64,000 bases of DNA, from NCBI RefSeq assembly GCF_030378205.1, contig NZ_CP127385.1, forward strand, positions 1,404,001 through 1,468,000, in the 5' to 3' direction. Numbering within the stretch: position 1 is the stretch's first letter; each line of letters starts with the position of its first letter. This document shows positions 52,589-61,629 of the stretch, in pieces. Origin of the DNA: Bradyrhizobium sp. NP1. GTDB taxonomy: Bacteria > Pseudomonadota > Alphaproteobacteria > Rhizobiales > Xanthobacteraceae. Under the pieces are notes generated by a model. The model was not told the origin of the DNA. It was given only the letters and a program-made list of their open reading frames with translations, and did no database searches. A program made the translations under genes and the position numbers.

Positions 52589-53788
52589 ATGGACGGCTTT
52601 TCGCAAGCAGGCGGGTGGAAGTTGGTCGAGATGGCGGTATTGGAAGTCGGGCGGCCGAGCGGGCATGCAGTGTCAGGTGCCTCCCGGTTGCGTGTCGAGT
52701 TCATGCGCGACTGGAAGCAGGCAGCCGCGCGCTGGAGCGCGGTGGACCAAGGTACCGTATTCCAGAGCAGGCTCTGGCTCGATGCCTGGTACGGGGCGTT
52801 CGACGATGTCTCGCCGCTGATTGCGATCGTCTCGGAGCAGATCACCGGCCGTGATGTCGCGCTGGTGCCGCTGGTTCGTCGCGTGCAGGGCGGCATCCGG
52901 GTCGTGGAGTTCGCCGACCTCGACCTCACGGATTACAACGCACCGCTTCTCGGCCCCGGCGCCTCCGATGATCCGGCGGAGGCGGAGGCGGTGAACCGGG
53001 CGCTGCTCGCGGCGCTGCGCCAGCTGCCCGAGGGCGCGGACCTGCTGCGCATGAGGAAGATGCCGGCCACGCTTGGCGGCCGTCCAAATCCGCTGGTGTC
53101 GCTCGGGCGGACCGGCTCATGCTCGTTGAACGGCAACCTCATCGAGGTCGACGATTTCGATGCCTACCGCGCCTCGATCAAGCGGATGCAGCTTCCGCGA
53201 AGCTGGCGCGTCTTCAGCCGGTATCCCGGCGCACAATTCCGCCTGCTGACCGATGCTGATGAGGCGCTGGGGCTGCTCGATACCATGGATCATCAGCAGC
53301 AGTCGCGCATGCAATGTCTCGGGCTGCACTTCAACCTGAACCAGGGCGCGCGCGCCAGATTCTATCGCGATCTCGTCAGGTCCGGCATCGGGCAGGGCTA
53401 TGCCGTCGTCTCGGAGCTGCGCTGCGACGAGGCGATCGTGGCGACGGTGTTCGGCATCAGGCGGGCCAAGACGTTCGTCTTCCTGCGGATCAGCAATGCC
53501 GGCCGGCGCTGGTCGCACTGCTCGCCGAGCCGTCTCATCATCGAGCGGACGATGGCCGCCCTGCACGGCCAGGGCGTGCGCGAATTCGATCTCAGTGTCG
53601 GCAATTATGCGTTCAAGCGGCGCTTCGGGGCGACGCCGCTCCCCCTGACGGACGTCAGCATCGCGCTCGGCTGGCGGGGCCTGCCCCTTGTGCTCCGCGA
53701 TCGCTCCGCACAGCGGCTGCGGCGTCATCCCTGGCTTGCCGAAAAGGTCGGGCGTGCACTCGGAAGGCTGTCCCATGATCAGGAGTAA
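52589..53788 (+). CDS. CelD/FemAB-like GNAT acyltransferase
   Basis: The 399-residue protein has the BioF2/CelD acetyltransferase pattern: WSAVDQGTVFQSRLWLDAWYGAF near the start, VVEFADLDLTDYNAPLLGP, FNLNQGARARFYRDLVR, and a C-terminal LSVGNYAFKRRFGATPLPLTDVSIAL, the typical FDLS-GDE/Y-FK-RFG region. The family is found in cellulose and exopolysaccharide loci of rhizobia. It overlaps the next gene by 14 bp, so both acyltransferases are made together and probably modify the same polymer. An internal ATG near residue 15 (52631) is a possible start. Confidence 0.85.
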   Translation: MDGFSQAGGWKLVEMAVLEVGRPSGHAVSGASRLRVEFMRDWKQAAARWSAVDQGTVFQSRLWLDAWYGAFDDVSPLIAIVSEQITGRDVALVPLVRRVQGGIRVVEFADLDLTDYNAPLLGPGASDDPAEAEAVNRALLAALRQLPEGADLLRMRKMPATLGGRPNPLVSLGRTGSCSLNGNLIEVDDFDAYRASIKRMQLPRSWRVFSRYPGAQFRLLTDADEALGLLDTMDHQQQSRMQCLGLHFNLNQGARARFYRDLVRSGIGQGYAVVSELRCDEAIVATVFGIRRAKTFVFLRISNAGRRWSHCSPSRLIIERTMAALHGQGVREFDLSVGNYAFKRRFGATPLPLTDVSIALGWRGLPLVLRDRSAQRLRRHPWLAEKVGRALGRLSHDQE

Positions 53789-55019
53789 CATCGCTGCGCC
53801 ATCGGGCGCCGAGGGCAAAGCGCATTTCCGCGTGCTGGACGGCTGGCGCGGGATCGCCGCATTGCTGGTCGCGCTGTTTCATCTCAATCTGCTCAGCCCG
53901 CTTTATTCGCTGGATTTTGTCCGCAATGCTTTCCTGTTCGTCGATTTCTTTTTTGTGCTGAGCGGATTTGTCATCACCCACAGCTATGTCGACCGGCTCG
54001 GCACCGCTGATGGCGTTCGCTCCTTTGCCATCCGGCGCTTCGGCCGCCTGTGGCCGCTGCATGTGGTCGTGCTGACCGCTTTCGTGCTGGCCGAAAGCGC
54101 CAAGGCCGTGCTCGCCGCCCGCGGCGCGTCGTTCTATGCCCAGCCTTTTGCCGGCGCCAACCTGCCGTCCACGATCCCGCTCAACCTCGCGTTCTTGCAG
54201 CCGTTCGGGTTTACCCACGAACTGACCTGGAATCCGCCGAGCTGGAGCATCGGCGCCGAGTTCTGGACGTACCTTGTCTTCGCAGCCGTGATCTTCATCT
54301 CGCGGAGCTGGCTGGCGCGGTATCGCTTCGCGGCCGAAGGCCTTGCGGCGTTGCTGTTGGTCCTGAGCTTCATGACACTGATCCTGTTCTCGGCGCATGG
54401 CATCGATGCAACCTTCGATCTCGGATTTGTCCGCTGCCTGTACGGCTTCCTGGTCGGGCATTTCTGCTACCGGCTCTGGCAAGTCTGTCCGCGCGACATC
54501 TTCGCAAGCCCCTTGATCGAGGTCGCGGCCGTGATCCTCGCGTTTGGCTATGTCGCCACGGCCGGCCGCGGCGTCCATTCGTTCGTCGCACCGCTCGTCT
54601 TTGCCATGGTGGTGCTGGTCTTCGCGTTCGAGGCAGGGCCGGTTTCGAAGCTGATGTCGAACCGCGTCAACGACTGGCTCGGCCGGATTTCCTATTCGAT
54701 CTATATGTGGCAGGCCTTCATCATCTTCAATTTCGTCGACCGCCCGGTTTCGATCATCGAAAAGCTGACCGGTCGCGCGCTCACCACGACGGACGGTGCG
54801 GTTTCAGCGCTTGGCGGCGAGGCCGGCAAGCTGATCGTGCTCGGCGGCCATTGGCTGCCGCTGCTGGCGACGATGGCCTTCGTCTGTGTGCTGGTCGCCG
54901 TGGCAAGCGTCAGCTATGTCGTGATCGAAAAGCCCGGCCAGGCGCTGTTCGCGCGCTCTGCGGCGTCGCGCGGCGGTCCGGCCAAGGCCGTCGTCATCGC
55001 GCCCAAGCTACCCGCGTAA
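53775..55019 (+). CDS. OafA/ExoZ-type membrane acyltransferase
   Basis: The 414-residue membrane protein starts at the ATG at 53775, inside the end of the preceding gene. It has the acyltransferase 3 pattern: FRVLDGWRGIAALLVALFHLNLL with catalytic His, FLFVDFFFVLSGFVITHSY, FAIRRFGRLWPLHVVVL with the RR-x-RLWP motif, and WNPPSWSIGAEFWTYLVF. About 10-11 membrane segments. Relatives (ExoZ, OafA) O-acetylate exopolysaccharide. The C-terminal end overlaps the convergent glycosyltransferase gene by 26 bp. Confidence 0.92.
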   Translation: MIRSNIAAPSGAEGKAHFRVLDGWRGIAALLVALFHLNLLSPLYSLDFVRNAFLFVDFFFVLSGFVITHSYVDRLGTADGVRSFAIRRFGRLWPLHVVVLTAFVLAESAKAVLAARGASFYAQPFAGANLPSTIPLNLAFLQPFGFTHELTWNPPSWSIGAEFWTYLVFAAVIFISRSWLARYRFAAEGLAALLLVLSFMTLILFSAHGIDATFDLGFVRCLYGFLVGHFCYRLWQVCPRDIFASPLIEVAAVILAFGYVATAGRGVHSFVAPLVFAMVVLVFAFEAGPVSKLMSNRVNDWLGRISYSIYMWQAFIIFNFVDRPVSIIEKLTGRALTTTDGAVSALGGEAGKLIVLGGHWLPLLATMAFVCVLVAVASVSYVVIEKPGQALFARSAASRGGPAKAVVIAPKLPA

Positions 55020-56217
55020 GGGTTTCGGTCAGCAGCGCGTCGGTGCGGTGGATCGACGGGTCGAACGGCACGCGGCTGGTGCGCTGATATTTCCAGTTGC
55101 TGCCGATCTCGCGGAAATGCCGGAAGGAGAACTCGCGGCTCGTGGGCAGCCGGGACGGCAGCCACGACGCGATCGAATGCACATGCCATTGCACGTGGGC
55201 CGGGCATTTGCTCGGCACGACGGTCCATTTCGGCTGACAGCGGTTCATGTCGCGCCAGCCACGGCGCCATGAGAACCGCTGATCCGGCGGCATCAGAACC
55301 GAGAAATCGCGGTGCCGCGGCAGACGGTCCGCGACGTCGGGTCCGGCGGGCTCGTTCACGCCGATGATCCAGCGGCCATGATAGCGCACGAAACCGAATG
55401 CCGACTGCTCGGCCGCCTCGAACACCGAGCGGCCGGCCTTCGAGATCACGAACTCATCGACGTCGGAATTCATCGCAGCTCTCGCGTCCTGCAGGAAGCA
55501 CCAGCGCGCATGCTCCCAGGCGCCGAGCTGGCAGAAGTCGGAATCCCAATGCTCCCAGCTGTTGGCGCCCTGCGGGCCGTATTTGAACGGCCATTCCACG
55601 ACCGCCGATCGTTCGATGCCGGAGACGGTCTGTAGCGCCGCGCTCAACGTAGCGCCGTCATAGGCGGTCGATCCGTTATCATAGATCAGCACGGCATCGG
55701 CGCCATGGATGTCGCGGTTGAAGCGAACCCAGTCCAGGATCCATTCGATCGGGTTGTCCTTGGACATCGTGAAGATGACACGGCGGTCGCGGAAGATCGC
55801 GCGATCATCAGGCGCGGCGCGAATCGTGAAATCACCGAGCGGGCCGGTGGCGCGAATATCCATGCCTTCGGCGCTGCCGCGGAGCCAGATCTGGGCGTGG
55901 CGGTCGAACGGCCTGATCTCGGCGTTCAGCCGTCGCGAGCCCTGATGGAATTCCGTCCGCGCGATCTCGTCGGCAAGATTGAAGAACGGCGGCGCGAACA
56001 GGACGGTCTGCGCGACACCGATGTCGACGGCCTCGTAGACCAGCGTGGTATCGTCGAACTGGCGATCGAAATCGGGACCGCGGAAGGCGAGGGGACGCGT
56101 GGCTTCGCGCCGCGCCGCGCTGAAATCAGCAAGCGAGACGGCGCTGGCCCGGCGGACGATATGGTGCCGGCCGACGGCGAGATTATTCTTCGGGACGAAC
56201 AACATCTGCTCGCTCAA
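54994..56217 (-). CDS. GT92-like glycosyltransferase
   Basis: The 407-residue protein has a GT-A style core near residue 150: VIFTMSKDNPIEWILDWVRFNRDIHGADAVLIYDNGST, then KYGPQGANSWEHWDSDFCQLGAWEHARW, and DARAAMNSDVDEFVISKAG, where D-x-D-E-F is the metal site of GT92/DUF23-type enzymes. The first 140 residues are a separate beta-rich domain of unknown role. It is the last gene of the leftward GH10-Wzx-GT set, 25 bp behind the flippase. Confidence 0.83.
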   Translation of the reverse strand: MSEQMLFVPKNNLAVGRHHIVRRASAVSLADFSAARREATRPLAFRGPDFDRQFDDTTLVYEAVDIGVAQTVLFAPPFFNLADEIARTEFHQGSRRLNAEIRPFDRHAQIWLRGSAEGMDIRATGPLGDFTIRAAPDDRAIFRDRRVIFTMSKDNPIEWILDWVRFNRDIHGADAVLIYDNGSTAYDGATLSAALQTVSGIERSAVVEWPFKYGPQGANSWEHWDSDFCQLGAWEHARWCFLQDARAAMNSDVDEFVISKAGRSVFEAAEQSAFGFVRYHGRWIIGVNEPAGPDVADRLPRHRDFSVLMPPDQRFSWRRGWRDMNRCQPKWTVVPSKCPAHVQWHVHSIASWLPSRLPTSREFSFRHFREIGSNWKYQRTSRVPFDPSIHRTDALLTETLTRVAWAR

Positions 56218-56242
56218 TACGCTCGGTCCTGATCATCCATCG

Positions 56243-57679
56243 CTACACTGCAGGCTTGGACAGAGCGAGGCGGCGCGCGAGGCGCGGACCGAGCACCGCT
56301 TTCCGGATGCCGACGATATCAAGTGCAAACGCGGCGAGGAGATAGGTGGCCGAGCCGCAGGCAACGAGAATGCAGAACGTCAGGAGGCTCTCGGGCAGCA
56401 GCTTCTTCAGGATGGCCAGCACCAGCGCCATCGCGGCGGTGGCAAGGCCGATACGCAGCGCATGCATCAGATTGAAGGGAAGCGGGAATGCCCGGCGCGC
56501 CAGCAGCCAGCCGAAGCCGACCCCGAACAGTTCGGTGATCACCAGCGCGCAAGCCGCGCCGTCGAGGCCATAGCGATCGATCAGGAGCGGCATCGTGGCG
56601 AGGTTCACCAGCAGCATGCCGGTGCCCTGCAACGCGATCATGAACGGCCGCTTGGCGAGGTGAAAGCTGACATGGACATAGGACTGCGTGATCGACTGGA
56701 ACAGCCAGGCGAACACGAGAATGGGCAGGATCTGGGCGGCGGTCTCGCGGAATTCGCTGCCAAGCACGATATCGGCGACGAAATTGGCGGTCAGCGCGAA
56801 GCCGACCACGGCCGGCAGGATCGCAGCCAGCAGGATCTCGAAGCTCGTTTCCAGATGGCGGCGGGTGTCCTCGATGCCGCCGCGGGCAAAGGCGCGCACG
56901 GCGAGCGGAATGGTGGCCGAGGCGATGCTGGTCGAGGGGATCAGGATGATCTGCCGGACCAGGTCGGCGGACGCGCCATAGTGGCCGGCCGCGGCGTCGC
57001 CCATCAGGTGAAACACCAGCATGCGGTCGAGCGCGGCGTGGATCGCGAAGATGAAGCCGGAAATCGTGAGCGGCACGCCGAATTGCGCGAACCGCAGCAG
57101 CTCCGTGAAATCGATCGGCGCGCGCGGCTTGCGCCAGATCACCAGCGCGAAGACGGTCGCGGTGACGAAATAGGCCACCGCCGCCATGGCGAGCTGGCCG
57201 AGCCCGCCGCCGCCGAGCAAGGCCGAGATCAGACACAGCGCGAAGGCAAGGCAGGCCCGCACGATCGAGGCCGCCATGAAGGAGAGGCTCTGCAGCCGTG
57301 CCTTCTGCAGCTCCTGCCCGATCTCGAACAGGCCGAGGCCGAGTGCGAAGCCGATCGCGGCGAGCGTACGCTCCGATGGCACCGCGGTCGTCATTGTCGC
57401 AACGACAAAGGCGATCGGCGCGGCCAGCACCGAGATCAGATAGGCGAGCAGCACCGTCTTCCTGACGTCGACGGTGCCGCCTTCCGACTGAAAGCGCAGC
57501 GCGGACACCCGCACCCAGGTGAACAGCACGGCTGACACCACGCCGGCGGTGCTGAGACCGACGACGTAGACGCCGTACTCCTCCGGCGAAAGCAGCCGCG
57601 TGAAGCAGATCGCGCTCAACAGGCCGATGGCCGCCGACACGATGCTGGCAATGGAATATTGGAGGGTCTGTTGCAGCAC
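56243..57679 (-). CDS. Wzx-type oligosaccharide flippase
   Basis: The 478-residue protein has about 14 membrane segments and the MOP-superfamily start: LQYSIASIVSAAIGLLSAICFTRLLSPEEYGVYVVG. SIAS-TIPLAVRAFARGG and an N-terminal half with RFAQFGVPLTISGFIFAIHAALDRMLVFHLMGDAAAGHYGASADLV match Wzx/RfbX-type proteins. It would flip undecaprenol-linked repeats to the periplasm for the two Wzy-like polymerases. It lies 5 bp after the GH10 gene. Confidence 0.93.
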   Translation of the reverse strand: MLQQTLQYSIASIVSAAIGLLSAICFTRLLSPEEYGVYVVGLSTAGVVSAVLFTWVRVSALRFQSEGGTVDVRKTVLLAYLISVLAAPIAFVVATMTTAVPSERTLAAIGFALGLGLFEIGQELQKARLQSLSFMAASIVRACLAFALCLISALLGGGGLGQLAMAAVAYFVTATVFALVIWRKPRAPIDFTELLRFAQFGVPLTISGFIFAIHAALDRMLVFHLMGDAAAGHYGASADLVRQIILIPSTSIASATIPLAVRAFARGGIEDTRRHLETSFEILLAAILPAVVGFALTANFVADIVLGSEFRETAAQILPILVFAWLFQSITQSYVHVSFHLAKRPFMIALQGTGMLLVNLATMPLLIDRYGLDGAACALVITELFGVGFGWLLARRAFPLPFNLMHALRIGLATAAMALVLAILKKLLPESLLTFCILVACGSATYLLAAFALDIVGIRKAVLGPRLARRLALSKPAV

Positions 57680-57684
57680 GTTCG

Positions 57685-58755
57685 TCAGATTCCGGGCACG
57701 GTGCAGAACTGCGCGATCGTCTGCATCAGCGGTTTTGGCGCATAGTTTTCGTCGAGCGGCAGCGGCCGGTTCTTCAGGCCGTCGGCGCGCTTAAAATAGG
57801 TCGGAACCCAGGTGTATTTGTCGGTGATGCCCCAGGTGAGCACGCTGTCCAGCGAAGCGCCGTCGCTCAGCGCGGCCAATAGCGTCTGCGCGCGCTGCGC
57901 GGCCTGCCGGTCGCGTTCGGCGCTGTCGGCGGGCAGCTTGTTGTCGATGACGTCGAGCTCGGTGATCGCGATCTTCAGACCCAGCGCCTTCATCTCGGCG
58001 GCGAATTGCTGCAGGCCCTCGACGTCGATGGTGAGGTTGCCGCGCAGATGGGCCTGCAGGCCGACGCCGTGGACGGGAACGTTGCGGTCGAGCAGGAAGC
58101 GAATGAGCGCGGTCAGGGCCTTGCGGCGGCTGCGGAAGCGCGCGCCTGTATACTCGACGTCATATTCGTTGATGAACAGCTTGGCGGCGGGATCGGCCGC
58201 GTGCGCCGCTTCGAAGGCCATCGCGAGGTGATCGATGCCGATCGCGCGCTGCCAGATCGTCGGCCTGAGATCGTCGAAGGCGGCGGCATCGTCTGCCAGC
58301 GGCTCGTTGACCACGATCCAGGAATCGATGCGCGATCGATAGCGCGAAACCACGGTGTCGATGTGTTTCAGAAGCTCGTCCTGCGCCAGCGAAAGGCTGG
58401 TCAGGCTCTCTGTCCATGACGGCATGACGCCGTACCAGACCAGCGTGTGGCCGCGCAGCCGCAGACCGCTGTTCATGGCGAAGGCCGCGACGCGGTCGGC
58501 GGCCGCAAAATCGAAAGTCGCGCGGTCGGGCCGCAGATCGTTCCAGATCAGCCCGCCCTCGGGCACGACGATGCTGCAATATTTGCGGATCGCGTTCGCA
58601 TAATCGGCGTCGGACTCGAGCAAGGGCGGCCTGACCGCCGCGCCGAAGCCGACCGGGTCGTTAACGCGCGCAACAAGGGGCGCGGGCGCAAACAGGCCCG
58701 ATAGCGCGGCGAGACCGCAAGCTCCGCCCTTCAATGTGTCGCGTCGAGACAGCAT
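57685..58755 (-). CDS. Tat-exported GH10 endo-glycanase
   Basis: The start at 58755 has GGAGAGG upstream; the open frame runs to 58851 without a better site. The 356-residue protein begins with a twin-arginine signal (SRRDTLKGGACGLAALSGLFAPA). It has the GH10 catalytic domain: RGHTLVWYGVMPSW, WIVVNEPL with the acid/base Glu151, VHGVGLQAHLRGN, KIAITELDVID with the nucleophile Glu266, and VLTWGITDKYTWVP. GH10 enzymes cut beta-1,4-xylan and related glycans. As first gene of an operon with Wzx and a glycosyltransferase it more likely trims the exopolysaccharide than plant xylan. Confidence 0.92.
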   Translation of the reverse strand: MLSRRDTLKGGACGLAALSGLFAPAPLVARVNDPVGFGAAVRPPLLESDADYANAIRKYCSIVVPEGGLIWNDLRPDRATFDFAAADRVAAFAMNSGLRLRGHTLVWYGVMPSWTESLTSLSLAQDELLKHIDTVVSRYRSRIDSWIVVNEPLADDAAAFDDLRPTIWQRAIGIDHLAMAFEAAHAADPAAKLFINEYDVEYTGARFRSRRKALTALIRFLLDRNVPVHGVGLQAHLRGNLTIDVEGLQQFAAEMKALGLKIAITELDVIDNKLPADSAERDRQAAQRAQTLLAALSDGASLDSVLTWGITDKYTWVPTYFKRADGLKNRPLPLDENYAPKPLMQTIAQFCTVPGI

Positions 58756-59098
58756 GGTGAACCTCTCCGCCGGTTCAGCAACGATCGTGCCACCCGGCTG
58801 CACGCGCCCGCAGCGATGAAACGCGTGTCGAGATACGGTTTTAGGCCGCAATCACCAATGATGCGCTAATCGGATCGATCATGATCGGAGGGAGGAGGAA
58901 TCCGTGCGGATTCGAGACAGGGCGCCGGCAGGTCGGGGCGGGAATCCAATTAGGGTTAATGAGACCTTGGCGCGTATCGCCCGCGAATGCGACCGGCGCG
59001 TCCGCGAGAAATGGGAGGGGGCTTCAGGAAAGTTACGGCAGGCGAGCAAAATGGAGATAGCCGCGATCCGCGGCCGATCACGCTTCGTCACGCCGGCT
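58756..59098. other. non-coding region upstream of the GH10 gene
   Basis: No credible gene is seen in these 343 bp. Open frames here run antisense through neighbouring genes and match no family. Overlapping GATC palindromes occur around 58873-58886, close to the expected GH10 promoter. The sequence GGAGGGAGGAGG near 58887 is a chance purine run rather than a clear ribosome site. Confidence 0.5.
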
Positions 59099-59230
59099 TC
59101 ACGAAGCCGTGCATTCGGGGCAGCGCATCGCGCCGCGCGAGGCGCGATAGAGGCTGCGGCAGTACCAGCGCCGTGCCATCGCCTGCAGCGGGCGACGGAC
59201 CAACTGGGCCATAAAGAGCATTTCGACCAT
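59099..59230 (-). CDS. possible 43-residue basic protein
   Basis: The frame reads MVEMLFMAQLVRRPLQAMARRWYCRSLY and ends MRCPECTAS. AAGGA lies 7 bases before the ATG (59230), a good ribosome site. The helix-like basic middle and a C-terminal CPEC pair could be a small zinc or membrane-associated peptide. It stands 90 bp downstream of wrbA on the same strand. Family unknown; it may still be chance. Confidence 0.4.
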   Translation of the reverse strand: MVEMLFMAQLVRRPLQAMARRWYCRSLYRASRGAMRCPECTAS

Positions 59231-59320
59231 GGCGACGTCCTTGCGAGGGGTGTGGATATCCTTGCGGGATACCCGATAGATGGGGCGGCATCGCGCCAGG
59301 AGAATGCCGCCCGCATCGCA

Positions 59321-59920
59321 TCAGCCATGCAGTTTCTTGGCGGTTTCCGCGACTGTGCGGCCCTGATAGCGCGCGCCGGCAAGCTCGTTGGCGCTGGGCT
59401 GGCGGCTGCCGTCGCCGCCGGTGATCGTGGTTGCACCATAGGGCGCGCCGCCGGTCACTTCGTCGAGCTTCATCTGGCCGGCAAAGCCGTAGTTCAGCCC
59501 GACGACAACCATGCCGAAATGCAGGAGATTGGTGATGATGGAGAACAGCGTGGTCTCCTGGCCGCCGTGCTGGGTTGCGGTCGAGGTGAAGGCGCCGCCG
59601 ACCTTGCCGTGCAGCGCGCCCTTCATCCAAAGGCCGCCGGCCTGGTCGAGGAAGTTCGCCATCTGCGAGGACATGCGGCCGAAGCGCGTGCCGGTGCCGA
59701 TGATGATTGCATCGTAATTGGTGAGATCATCGATCTTGGCGACGGGCGCTGCCTGATCCAGCTTGTAGTACGACGCCTTGGCGACCTCGGGCGGAACGAG
59801 CTCGGGCACGCGCTTGATGTCGACCGTGGCGCCGGCTTCGCGGGCGCCCTCGGCGACGGCATTGGCCATCGCCTCGATATGGCCATAGGCGGAATAGTAG
59901 AGCACGAGCACTTTTGTCAT
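59321..59920 (-). CDS. wrbA: NAD(P)H:quinone oxidoreductase WrbA
   Basis: The 199-residue flavodoxin-like protein matches Wrb[25 protein letters not shown] (FMN phosphate loop), [54 protein letters not shown] and [41 protein letters not shown]. It reduces quinones by two electrons and avoids semiquinones. GGAGAAACATC precedes the ATG. It is third in a leftward set after the SDR and pirin genes; the 105-bp gap before it may hold its own promoter. Confidence 0.97.
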   Translation of the reverse strand: MTKVLVLYYSAYGHIEAMANAVAEGAREAGATVDIKRVPELVPPEVAKASYYKLDQAAPVAKIDDLTNYDAIIIGTGTRFGRMSSQMANFLDQAGGLWMKGALHGKVGGAFTSTATQHGGQETTLFSIITNLLHFGMVVVGLNYGFAGQMKLDEVTGGAPYGATTITGGDGSRQPSANELAGARYQGRTVAETAKKLHG

Positions 59921-60025
59921 GATGTTTCTCCGTGAGGTTTCGATGACGGCTGGGGTGAGAGGGCCAGTCGTGACCGGATATTCCCGGCCACGCTTGGTTT
60001 GGCGTTGGATTGAAGATAGGAGGCG

Positions 60026-60724
60026 CTAGGCCGCGTCGACCAGCACCAGCTCGGAATCCTCCAGCGCGGTGATGGTGAGGTTTTGCTCGTTCTGGATCGC
60101 AGCGCCGTCGCGGGCATTGACCTTGACGCCGTTGACCTCGATCGATCCCGTTGCCGGCACCAGATAGAGGTGACGCGACCTTGTCGGTGCATATTGCGCG
60201 CTCTCGCCGGCCTTCAGCGTGGTGGCGAGCACCCGCGCATCGGCGCGGATCGGCAGCGCTTCCTCGTCTTCAGCAAAGCCGCTCGCGAGCGTCACCAGCT
60301 TGCCCGAACGATCGGATTTCGGGAACGGCTTGGCACCCCAGGTCGGCTGTCCGCCTTTCGTGGTTGGCTCGATCCAGATCTGGAAGATCCGGGTCTTGAT
60401 CGGCTCCAGATTGTATTCGGCGTGGCGGATGCCGCTGCCTGCGCTCATCACCTGCACGTCGCCGGCTTCGGTCCGCCCCTTGTTGCCGAGACTGTCCTGA
60501 TGCGTGATGGCGCCTTCGCGCACATAGGTGATGATTTCCATGTTGGCGTGCGGATGCGCCGGAAAGCCCGTGTTCGGCGCGATCTCGTCGTCGTTCCACA
60601 CGCGCAGCGAGCCATGGCCCGTGTTGTCGGGGTCATGGTAGCTTGCGAAGGAGAAATGGTGCTTGGCCTTGAGCCAGCCGTGGTCGGCGCTGCCGAGCTT
60701 CGCGAAAGGTCTGAGTTCGATCAC
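60026..60724 (-). CDS. pirin-family protein (YhaK-like bicupin)
   Basis: The 232-residue protein starts at GTG (60724), with AGAGGAATAATCCA upstream. It has the pirin N-terminal cupin: HHFSFASYHDPDNTGHGSLRVWNDDEIAPNTGFPAHPHANMEIITYVREGAITHQDSLGNKG, with His ligands HPHANMEI, then SGIRHAEYN and PTRSRHLYLVPATGSIEVNGVKVNARDGAAI in the second cupin. Some pirins have quercetinase activity; YhaK senses oxidative stress. It lies 33 bp behind the SDR gene and is probably co-expressed. Confidence 0.93.
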   Translation of the reverse strand: MIELRPFAKLGSADHGWLKAKHHFSFASYHDPDNTGHGSLRVWNDDEIAPNTGFPAHPHANMEIITYVREGAITHQDSLGNKGRTEAGDVQVMSAGSGIRHAEYNLEPIKTRIFQIWIEPTTKGGQPTWGAKPFPKSDRSGKLVTLASGFAEDEEALPIRADARVLATTLKAGESAQYAPTRSRHLYLVPATGSIEVNGVKVNARDGAAIQNEQNLTITALEDSELVLVDAA

Positions 60725-60757
60725 TGGATTATTCCTCTTATTGAATGATTGATTGCG

Positions 60758-61510
60758 TCAGGCGCCGAAACCGCCATCGACATTGAGCACCGTGCCGGTC
60801 ACGAAGGAGGCCTCGGGGCTTGCCAGGAACAAGACGCCGGCCGCGACTTCCTCCGGCCTGCCGAAGCGCTGCAACGCGTGCTGCTTGCGCTGGGTTTCGG
60901 CGAAATCGCCGCCGTCCTTTGGATTCATGTCGGTATCGATCGAGCCCGGCTGCACTACGTTGACGGTGATGCCGCGCGGACCGAGGTCGCGCGCCGCGCC
61001 CTTGCTGTAGCCGACGATCGCGGCCTTGGTGGCGGCGTAGTCGGCAAGGCCCGGGAATGACGCGCGTGTCGCGATGCCGGAGCCGACGGTGACGATGCGG
61101 CCGCCTTCACCCATCAGCTTTGATGCGGCGCGGATCGCCGTGACGACGCCGTGAACATTGATCGCCTCCTGACGCGCGAAGGCCGCGATGTCGGACTTGG
61201 GATCGTCGATCGGGCCGCCGATGGCCACGCCCGCGTTGTTGACGAGGATGTCGAGCCGTCCAAAATCCTTGGCGACCTTGTTGACGAGCTGCTCGACGTC
61301 CTCCGGCGAAGCCTGGTCGGTCTTGTAGGCGCGGGCGTCGACGCCCTTGGCTTTCAACTCCGCAACCACCGCGTTTGCCTTGTCGGGGGAGGCGACATAG
61401 CTGATCGCGACACTGGCGCCTTCCTGGGCGAGCGCCCGGGCGCTGGCTGCACCGATGCCGCGCGAACCGCCGGTGACGAGCGCAACCCTGCCTGCGAGTT
61501 TCTTGGTCAT
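60758..61510 (-). CDS. SDR-family oxidoreductase
   Basis: The 250-residue protein is a classical short-chain dehydrogenase: GRVALVTGGSRGIGAASARALAQEG with the nucleotide motif, LDILVNNAGVAIGG, and IVTVGSGIATRASFPGLADYAATKAAIVGYSKG with the catalytic Tyr-x3-Lys in YAATK. The C-terminal NVDGGFGA end is normal. It resembles FabG-like reductases of unknown substrate. GAGGAATCCA precedes the ATG. It is divergent from a LysR gene whose operator candidates lie in the 119-bp gap. Confidence 0.95.
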   Translation of the reverse strand: MTKKLAGRVALVTGGSRGIGAASARALAQEGASVAISYVASPDKANAVVAELKAKGVDARAYKTDQASPEDVEQLVNKVAKDFGRLDILVNNAGVAIGGPIDDPKSDIAAFARQEAINVHGVVTAIRAASKLMGEGGRIVTVGSGIATRASFPGLADYAATKAAIVGYSKGAARDLGPRGITVNVVQPGSIDTDMNPKDGGDFAETQRKQHALQRFGRPEEVAAGVLFLASPEASFVTGTVLNVDGGFGA

Positions 61511-61564
61511 TGGATTCCTCCATTGCCTTGGTTGTTGCCTTGGCTGTCGATCAGCTTGTGAATA

Positions 61565-61614
61565 AGACCGCCGGTCTGGTATATAAATAGAAACTATTGA
61601 AACTCATTGTTTCT
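61565..61614. promoter_or_regulatory. operator candidates between the SDR and LysR genes
   Basis: AGACCGCCGGTCT at 61565-61577 is a 13-bp perfect palindrome. AGAAAC (61589-61594) and GTTTCT (61609-61614) form a second inverted repeat with 14 bases between, a spacing that suits a dimeric regulator. The region is AT-rich for this genome. The LysR protein encoded beside it is the natural binder for one of the two. Confidence 0.5.
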
Positions 61615-61629
61615 GAAAGAGAGTTCAGG

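Noticed and set aside
58904..59935. 343-codon rightward frame preceded by a GGAGGAGG run
   Set aside because: Despite the purine run it continues antisense through wrbA and shows no domain; the purine run is probably chance.
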